Positions 8,086-11,654 of a stretch of 11,654 nt of DNA are shown here, in pieces. The notes under the pieces are model-generated. The model was given only the letters and a program-made list of their open reading frames with translations. It had not been told where the DNA came from and made no database searches. The stretch covers positions 1 through 11,654 of the forward strand of contig DFBM01000058.1 in NCBI GenBank assembly GCA_002366645.1, given 5' to 3'. The stretch's first letter is position 1, and the number at the start of each line of letters is the position of its first letter. Made by a program: the position numbers and the translations under genes. This stretch comes from Rhodobacterales bacterium UBA3080. GTDB taxonomy: Bacteria; Pseudomonadota; Alphaproteobacteria; Rhodobacterales; Rhodobacteraceae.

Positions 8086-9498
8086 TCAGACTTTCTCGTC
8101 GTGCGTATCGTTGTATTCCGCGACAACCTGAACCGAGTGTGCCAGGGCCTCATTGGCCCGATCCGCACGAACTTTCAGCAGGTCGATATTGGCTTTTTCA
8201 AACAGCGCCTTCTCTTCAGCTTCCTGCTCTGGCGTGAACCGGATCAAGAAAGTCAGCAGCGAAGCGATCGTGACGACCACACCGATTGTGAAGAAGACAT
8301 GGTCCCACTCCATCGCGCCCTTGAACAAGAAACCCGCAGCCACAGCACCGGCGTTACCACCTGCGCCAACCACGCCAGCAACCGCACCCAGCGCCTTTTT
8401 GTTGATGAACGGAACAACCGAATATGTCGCGCCTTCGGCCATTTGGGTAAACAGCGAGAATACGATCAACATCGGAATGGCCAGGAACAGCACGTTCATC
8501 TGGCTAAAGATCATCAGTGCAATGCCTTCACCCAGTAGGACGATGAACAACCAGAACGACCGGCCTTTAAGCCCCCAGATTGAACCGAAGTTGTCACCAA
8601 AGATGCCGCCCAATGTGCGTGCGAAGATATTCATCAAGCCAAACGAGGCTGCAATCGCACCGGCTGTAACCAGATTCACATTGAAGTAGTCATAGAAATA
8701 AAGCGCCGCGGTATTGTTAACCGTTAGCTCGATCCCGAAACATGCGCCATAAATCAGGAACAGAACCCAGACACGGTAGTCTTTCAATGCTTTGAAATAC
8801 GAGCCTGTAACTTTTGCCTTTTCCGGTATCAGGCCTTTCGCGCGCAATTCCTTATAGTTGCCATCCGGGGCATCCTGGGTCAGGAAGTAATACGCGATAC
8901 CGATGATGAAGATAACGACACCGACTGCAAGCATGGACATGCGCCATGCCACTGCATCAGTTACACCAAAGAGAACTATAATGCCCGAGAAGATCAGAGG
9001 CATAACAATCTGCGTGACACCACCACCCAGATTACCCCAGCCAGCGCTGGTCGCGTTGGCTGTTCCGACGACGTTAGGCGCGAACATCACCGATGTGTGG
9101 TATTGAGTAATAACAAAGGACGCGCCGATGATACCGATCAGAAGGCGGAAGAACAAAAAGGTCTCGAAACTGTTTGCAAGACCGATACCCGCAACCGGGA
9201 ACGCCCCGAAAACCAACAGATACGTGTAGGACAGTCTGGGCCCGATCCGGTCAACCAGCCAGCCGATAAAGAATCGCGCAAACACCGTTACCGCGACCGA
9301 GGCGATGATGCTCCAGCCGACCTGCTCTTTGGTTAGTTGCAGTTCTTCGCGCACCACGATCATTAGGGGGGCGATACCGAACCATGCAAAGAACGCTCCA
9401 AAGAAAGCAAACCACGCCATGTGGAAAGTTCTTATCTGCACCATATTAACTTTGAAGAAATTCCCCCAAAGACTTGTGGCTTTGTTTTGTAGTTCCAT
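8086..9498 (-). CDS. narK1: Nitrate transporter, NarK1 type, MFS/NNP family
   Basis: A 470-residue, about 12-helix member of the nitrate/nitrite porter family, distinct from its downstream neighbour. Visible landmarks are FARFFIGWLVDRIGPR (73-88; MFS loop motif with Arg75), signature 1 GWGNLGGGVTQ (153-163), GIELTVNN (255-262), a second arginine at 294 in NIFARTLGG, and signature 2 GAGGNAGAVAAGF (378-390). In Paracoccus the corresponding NarK1 domain is associated with proton-linked nitrate uptake and is fused to NarK2; here the two are separate genes. The C-terminal 50 residues are charged and probably cytoplasmic. The open frame extends 38 codons upstream to a TTG, but the ATG at 9498-9496 is chosen because GAGG lies 9 nt before it and the upstream residues (basic, not family-like) lie in the control region. 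It is the first gene of the operon, divergent from the regulator. Confidence 0.93.
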   Translation of the reverse strand: MELQNKATSLWGNFFKVNMVQIRTFHMAWFAFFGAFFAWFGIAPLMIVVREELQLTKEQVGWSIIASVAVTVFARFFIGWLVDRIGPRLSYTYLLVFGAFPVAGIGLANSFETFLFFRLLIGIIGASFVITQYHTSVMFAPNVVGTANATSAGWGNLGGGVTQIVMPLIFSGIIVLFGVTDAVAWRMSMLAVGVVIFIIGIAYYFLTQDAPDGNYKELRAKGLIPEKAKVTGSYFKALKDYRVWVLFLIYGACFGIELTVNNTAALYFYDYFNVNLVTAGAIAASFGLMNIFARTLGGIFGDNFGSIWGLKGRSFWLFIVLLGEGIALMIFSQMNVLFLAIPMLIVFSLFTQMAEGATYSVVPFINKKALGAVAGVVGAGGNAGAVAAGFLFKGAMEWDHVFFTIGVVVTIASLLTFLIRFTPEQEAEEKALFEKANIDLLKVRADRANEALAHSVQVVAEYNDTHDEKV

Positions 9499-9638
9499 TT
9501 TTTTGTTCCTCGTTTCGAAACTATTGAGACCAGCATCCCGTTGCCGTTTAGGCATATCGATGGTCGCTGACTTTCGTTTGTGCGTGTTTTTGAACAGCAA
9601 ACCCAAAGACAACAGGCATCATCTTTGGAGTTCGCGAA

Positions 9639-9652
9639 TTGATCTAGGTCAA
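9639..9652 (-). promoter_or_regulatory. FNR/NarR-type box, probable activator site for the narK1 promoter
   Basis: On the operon strand this reads TTGACCTAGATCAA, 13 of 14 positions compatible with the FNR consensus TTGAT-N4-ATCAA (one half-site base differs). Its centre is about 148 bp upstream of the narK1 ATG. If it acts at -41.5, transcription would begin near 9604, giving a leader of about 105 nt; the sequence at the expected -10 (TGTTGT near 9609-9614) is weak, which suits an activator-dependent promoter. A sensor-type FNR and the adjacent NarR-like protein could both bind it. Confidence 0.75.
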
Positions 9653-9657
9653 CGAAG

Positions 9658-9695
9658 TAAAAAAATATAATAAAAACAATAGTTTATTGATATAT
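9658..9695. promoter_or_regulatory. A/T-rich tract with an IHF-like match upstream of the narK1 box
   Basis: Nearly all A and T over about 38 bp, unlike the surrounding mixed composition. On the minus strand TATCAA-TAAA-CTA (9692-9680) matches the IHF core pattern WATCAR-N4-TTR with one mismatch. E. coli nar promoters use IHF bending; here this could be a bending site, an UP-type element or simply A/T-rich promoter DNA of the divergent gene. The assignment is weak. Confidence 0.3.
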
Positions 9696-9700
9696 GTCGC
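9687..9700 (+). promoter_or_regulatory. Half-matching FNR-like box
   Basis: TTGATATATGTCGC: the left half-site TTGAT is perfect, the right (GTCGC) keeps only GTC of GTCAA. It lies between the two better sites and could be a low-affinity site or chance in an A/T-rich stretch. Confidence 0.25.
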
Positions 9701-9707
9701 TTACTAC

Positions 9708-9722
9708 TTGATCTGAAGTCAA
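9708..9722 (+). promoter_or_regulatory. FNR-like box with one extra spacer base
   Basis: TTGATCTGAAGTCAA has both half-sites (TTGAT and GTCAA, the same halves as the other two boxes) but a 5-nt instead of 4-nt spacer. Canonical Fnr-type dimers are sensitive to spacing, so this may be a degenerate site, a site for a related regulator with a different spacing, or a decayed duplicate of the 9639 box, with which it shares TTGATCT. Its centre is about 93 bp upstream of the regulator's ATG, a reasonable place for activation of that gene. Confidence 0.4.
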
Positions 9723-9774
9723 GTCGGTGGTTTCATGTTGTTAAGGGGCTGACCAACATGTTACCTAAACTCAC

Positions 9775-9788
9775 TTGATAAATGTCAA
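9775..9788 (+). promoter_or_regulatory. FNR/NarR-type box just upstream of the regulator gene (probable autoregulatory site)
   Basis: TTGATAAATGTCAA fits TTGAT-N4-ATCAA at all but one position. It ends 19 bp before the regulator's ATG, too close to serve as a -41.5 activator site for a transcript that includes the start codon. Binding here would instead overlap the core promoter or early transcribed region, so autorepression is the simplest reading. It is also far (about 280 bp) from the narK1 start. Confidence 0.65.
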
Positions 9789-9807
9789 CCGGATACGGAG
9801 CACGCAA

Positions 9808-10497
9808 ATGCCTACGGCCAAATTCTCCGAGATTCGTGACATTGAGTTGTTTGAAGGAATCTCGGAAGATTCCTTTGTCGCTCTGATGAAGGCTGCCTAT
9901 ATTCAAAACTTCCCGCCAAATGTGGAAATCATTACCGAAGGGGAAACTTCGGACTTCCTACATGTTGTCTTAACCGGGTCTGTCGAACTTTTCGCAAACT
10001 GGTCAAATAATGAAACAACCATGGCAACCGTCTGGCCTGTGAGCAGCTTCATTATCGCTGCCACAATCCGGTCCGAACCCTACCTGATGTCAGCCCGCAC
10101 TCAGGAGAAATCCCGGATTGTGATGGTGCCGTCGGCGGATGTAAAAGACGTCTTCGAGAAGGACGCCGAGTTCGCGAAGAATGTCGTGACAGAACTTGCG
10201 AGTTGCTACCGCGCCTCGATCAAAAACGCCAAGAACCTGAAGCTGAGAACCTCGAAAGAACGTCTGGCCAACTATTTGCTGAAGACCCAGAAGAAATCTG
10301 GGGCAGGTCAGAGCTTCCCATTGAAATACGAGAAACGTCGACTGGCCTCCTACTTAGGCATGACCCCCGAAAACCTTTCCCGTGCCTTCAGCGCACTCAG
10401 AGAGCATGGCGTTAACGTCGACGGTCAGATTGTTCATATGGAAAACCCCGGTAAGCTGATCGAATTCGCCAAACCCACTCACTTAATCGACGAATAG
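9808..10497 (+). CDS. narR: Crp/Fnr-family transcriptional regulator, NarR-like (cysteine-cluster-free)
   Basis: A 229-residue regulator with an N-terminal cyclic-nucleotide-type beta-barrel (about 14-115), a dimerisation helix (about 116-147) and a C-terminal winged helix-turn-helix (about 150-212). The recognition helix TPENLSRAFSALREHG has Glu188, Ser191 and Arg192, the E-x-x-S-R pattern that Fnr uses to read TGA in TTGAT half-sites, matching the boxes next door. The only cysteine is Cys133 in SCYRAS, so there is no four-cysteine [4Fe-4S] set and this is not an oxygen-sensing Fnr/Anr. Its position divergent from narK fits NarR, the nitrate/nitrite-responsive activator of Paracoccus nar genes; a Dnr/NnrR-type NO sensor is the main alternative. 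The ATG at 9808 is preferred (ACGGAG 7 nt upstream); an in-frame TTG at 9775 lies inside an FNR box and has no ribosome binding site. Confidence 0.85.
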   Translation: MPTAKFSEIRDIELFEGISEDSFVALMKAAYIQNFPPNVEIITEGETSDFLHVVLTGSVELFANWSNNETTMATVWPVSSFIIAATIRSEPYLMSARTQEKSRIVMVPSADVKDVFEKDAEFAKNVVTELASCYRASIKNAKNLKLRTSKERLANYLLKTQKKSGAGQSFPLKYEKRRLASYLGMTPENLSRAFSALREHGVNVDGQIVHMENPGKLIEFAKPTHLIDE

Positions 10498-10876
10498 TTT
10501 TAGGTAAAAAAAGACTTTTTAAAGCGCGTTGTCAGATGAAATTTATTTGAGTCAGACGCATCCGGAACCTTCGCACTTTTGTTGCTCAGTGTTCTGAATT
10601 AACCTGTTATTTGCATGAAAGGCGTTGCCGGAGGAATTTTAGACGCAAAGGGCTCTATAGGAAAACTGTGTTGTAGATTGACACAACTTATCCAGAGATT
10701 ACCCTACTGCCGATGTCGTTATTCTTTCTACACAGATAACGTTTTCCTTCCTTCATGGAAAACCGGTTCGCTTCGGACTTTCTGCGCCGCCATTAACATA
10801 TCTGTATCGAAGTGTTTTTCATGTCTCCAGAATTGCCACCCACTCGTTACCAACGCCCATTTTTTAAAACGCGATA

Positions 10877-10981
10877 AGACACAGGTTTGACAACCGACTA
10901 ATGTGCAGCGTTGCAGTCGGTAGCGGATATCGAGCGCCTAGCGAACGTTACGGGCGTTTCATATCCGAGAGCCGGATTTGG
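10877..10981 (-). pseudogene. Possible decayed C-terminal remnant of an IS3-type transposase (OrfB)
   Basis: The minus strand reads PNPALGYETPVTFA and then, within 14 codons, ATDCNAAH, a stop, and SVVKPVS. This resembles the end of IS3-family OrfB proteins, which commonly close with an N-S-A-L-G-Y-x-T-P-x-x-F-A motif, then an A-T-D/G-x-N-A-A-like segment and a V-A/K-P-type tail. The in-frame TAG and the lack of recognisable transposase upstream of the proline suggest a short, degraded fragment. Only about 25 residues support this, so a chance match is possible. It lies on the opposite strand to the IS at the right edge and is therefore not part of it. Confidence 0.35.
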
Positions 10982-11317
10982 GTTGATAAATGGTGAGAAA
11001 CCCCAAAAGATATAGCCCACCCGAATAGTTAGGATACGGAGGATCAAAATCGCCGTGAAATATAGTAAGTTAAGTTGGATGCATGCTTTCGCACCCATAA
11101 AGTAGTACATTAAAACATAGTCTTACGCGTCATATTAGGGTGATTTTTTGCTTTGCTGTTTCGGCTCTGCCCGAACAGCGTCCAATATTGAACTGTTGTT
11201 CGGAAGAAACGCTACTAAGAAAAATGGTTATTTTGATCCTTAACTCGACAAGACCACAAGGATATAGACATATTTCCCTTGGCTGCTTCGCTTAGGTTAG
11301 AGTGCCGATAAGTTTTG

Positions 11318-11513
11318 CTAAAAGTATTCAAGTGGATCTGTAACCAATAACTGACGATACGTTATCGCTGCAAATATGATTGTTGCCCTATAGCCAACTG
11401 TCGCCGGCGGCCCAATCCTATCGATATGCAGTTTAGCTTGCTGCCTTAATTCGGCAATAAAACCCGCCACGGCACGTTCCGGAGAAAACAGTCGACCAAC
11501 TATTGGTAAGGAG
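11318..11513 (-). pseudogene. Possible 3' end of an unrecognised gene truncated by the insertion sequence
   Basis: From the IS boundary the minus strand is open for 64 codons to a TAG at 11320-11318, beginning SLPIVGRLFSPERAVAG and later containing GYRATIIFAAITYRQLLV. Unlike the rest of this gene-poor stretch, the residue mix looks protein-like: an amphipathic charged segment, then a mildly hydrophobic one. There is no start codon with a ribosome binding site inside it, as expected if the 5' part lies beyond the IS. I do not recognise the family. A 64-codon open frame can arise by chance at this base composition, so the call is tentative. Confidence 0.3.
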
Positions 11514-11654
11514 TGACCTGCGCCCCTAGAACTCCTCCATTTTGATGTAGAGTCCGCCCAACCAAAAGGACGGACAAATGAAGAAGCGGTTCACAGACGA
11601 GCAGATCATACAGATGCTGAAAGAGCAGGAAGCTGGCGAGAAGACGGCTGACTT
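11514..11654 (+). mobile_element. Left end of an IS3-family insertion sequence (IS407-like), cut by the right edge
   Basis: The left terminus is placed at TGACCTGCGCCCC, which begins with the TG of IS3-family ends and resembles the terminal repeats of the IS407 group. A 64-nt leader leads to orfA. The right terminal repeat, orfB and any target-site duplication lie outside the window, so the exact boundary and completeness cannot be confirmed. Confidence 0.7.
11578..11654 (+). CDS. IS3-family transposase OrfA, N-terminal 25 codons
   Basis: The visible residues MKKRFTDEQIIQMLKEQEAG are typical of the beginning of IS3-family (IS407 group) OrfA, the helix-turn-helix DNA-binding subunit that is normally extended by -1 frameshifting into OrfB to make active transposase. 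The segment matches the first helix of the HTH_Tnp_1-type domain (K-R-F-T-x-E-Q-I-I). An AGGA lies about 8 nt before the ATG. The gene continues beyond the edge, so whether it is intact cannot be judged. Confidence 0.88.
   Translation, partial: MKKRFTDEQIIQMLKEQEAGEKTAD

Larger units (their letters stand above)
10498..11513. other. Gene-poor stretch of about 1 kb with possible remnants
   Basis: No intact gene is supported here. Open frames are short, rich in rare-looking residue combinations and lack ribosome binding sites. No convincing rho-independent terminator follows narR: the only nearby symmetry is an A-run/T-run (10506-10520) without GC pairs. Two stretches stand out and are listed separately: a possible transposase tail (10877-10981, minus) and a possible gene 3' end abutting the IS (11318-11513, minus). 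An imperfect stem (CGGATAT at 10924 with ATATCCG at 10961) and a 7-bp repeat pair (11171-11177 with 11197-11203) have no clear role. No tRNA, CRISPR or origin-like iteron was seen. Confidence 0.6.

Noticed and set aside
9499..9612. 38-codon N-terminal extension of narK1 up to a TTG at 9612
   Set aside because: The upstream residues are basic and not family-like, no ribosome binding site precedes the TTG or the ATG at 9555, and the ATG at 9498 has a good site.
9775..9807. Upstream TTG start for the regulator, adding 11 residues
   Set aside because: The TTG is inside an FNR box, has no ribosome binding site, and the ATG at 9808 has ACGGAG at good spacing.
10506..10520. A-run/T-run after narR as a terminator
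   Set aside because: No GC pairs in the stem and almost no loop; it would not form a stable terminator hairpin.
10658..10700. GGCTCTATAGGAAAACTG, loosely like an IS6-family terminal sequence
   Set aside because: The resemblance covers only a few bases, with no matching partner end or transposase nearby.
10615..10890. 91-codon plus-strand frame with ATG at 10615
   Set aside because: No ribosome binding site, cysteine-rich and patternless translation with no recognisable domain or neighbour; likely chance.
10924..10967. Imperfect stem CGGATAT ... ATATCCG overlapping the transposase-like remnant
   Set aside because: Broken by an unpaired stretch and not followed by T residues; no support as a terminator or IS end.
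11171..11203. CCGAACA/TGTTCGG inverted repeat with a 19-nt loop
   Set aside because: Only 7-bp arms with a long loop and no adjacent gene or T run; within what chance allows in 1 kb.

Overview
The window carries a respiratory (membrane-bound, cytoplasm-facing) nitrate reductase cluster. Genes run on the minus strand in the order narK1 - narK2 - narG - narH - narJ - narI, with narI cut by the left edge. A divergent Crp/Fnr-type regulator (NarR-like) lies on the plus strand. To its right is about 1 kb of gene-poor DNA, followed by the left end of an IS3-family insertion sequence cut by the right edge. The cysteine-free NarR-type regulator beside a nar operon that starts with two different NarK transporters is the arrangement known from denitrifying Alphaproteobacteria such as Paracoccus. 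A member of the Rhodobacterales is my best guess, from layout and protein character only; no rRNA or other taxonomic marker is present.

Region by region: 1-359 is the N-terminal half of narI. 369-1076 is narJ, 1073-2593 narH and 2593-6333 narG; these junctions overlap or nearly touch (4 nt, 1 nt, and a narJ stop inside the narI ribosome binding site), so translation is probably coupled. 6334-6404 holds a perfect 10-bp inverted repeat. 6405-8015 is narK2 (TTG start). 8016-8085 holds a perfect 8-bp inverted repeat. 8086-9498 is narK1. 9499-9807 is the divergent control region, with two good FNR-type boxes, one 15-bp variant box, one half-matching box and an A/T-rich tract. 9808-10497 is narR. 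10498-11513 has no intact gene, but shows a possible decayed IS3-type transposase tail and a possible gene 3' end that stops exactly at the IS boundary. 11514-11654 is the IS left end with the start of orfA.

How it fits together: NarK1 (probable nitrate/proton symport) and NarK2 (probable nitrate/nitrite antiport) bring nitrate in and send nitrite out. NarGH reduces nitrate in the cytoplasm with quinol electrons delivered through the b-type cytochrome NarI. NarJ is the assembly chaperone. The divergent regulator keeps the Fnr-type E-x-x-S-R recognition residues, which fit the TTGAT half-sites beside it, but lacks the Fe-S cysteines, so it probably senses something other than oxygen directly (nitrate/nitrite or NO).

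I found no evidence for a new biological system. The parts worth checking are the crowded FNR-box control region, the two intergenic hairpins, the extra hydrophobic segments in NarK2, and the IS-scarred segment at the right.
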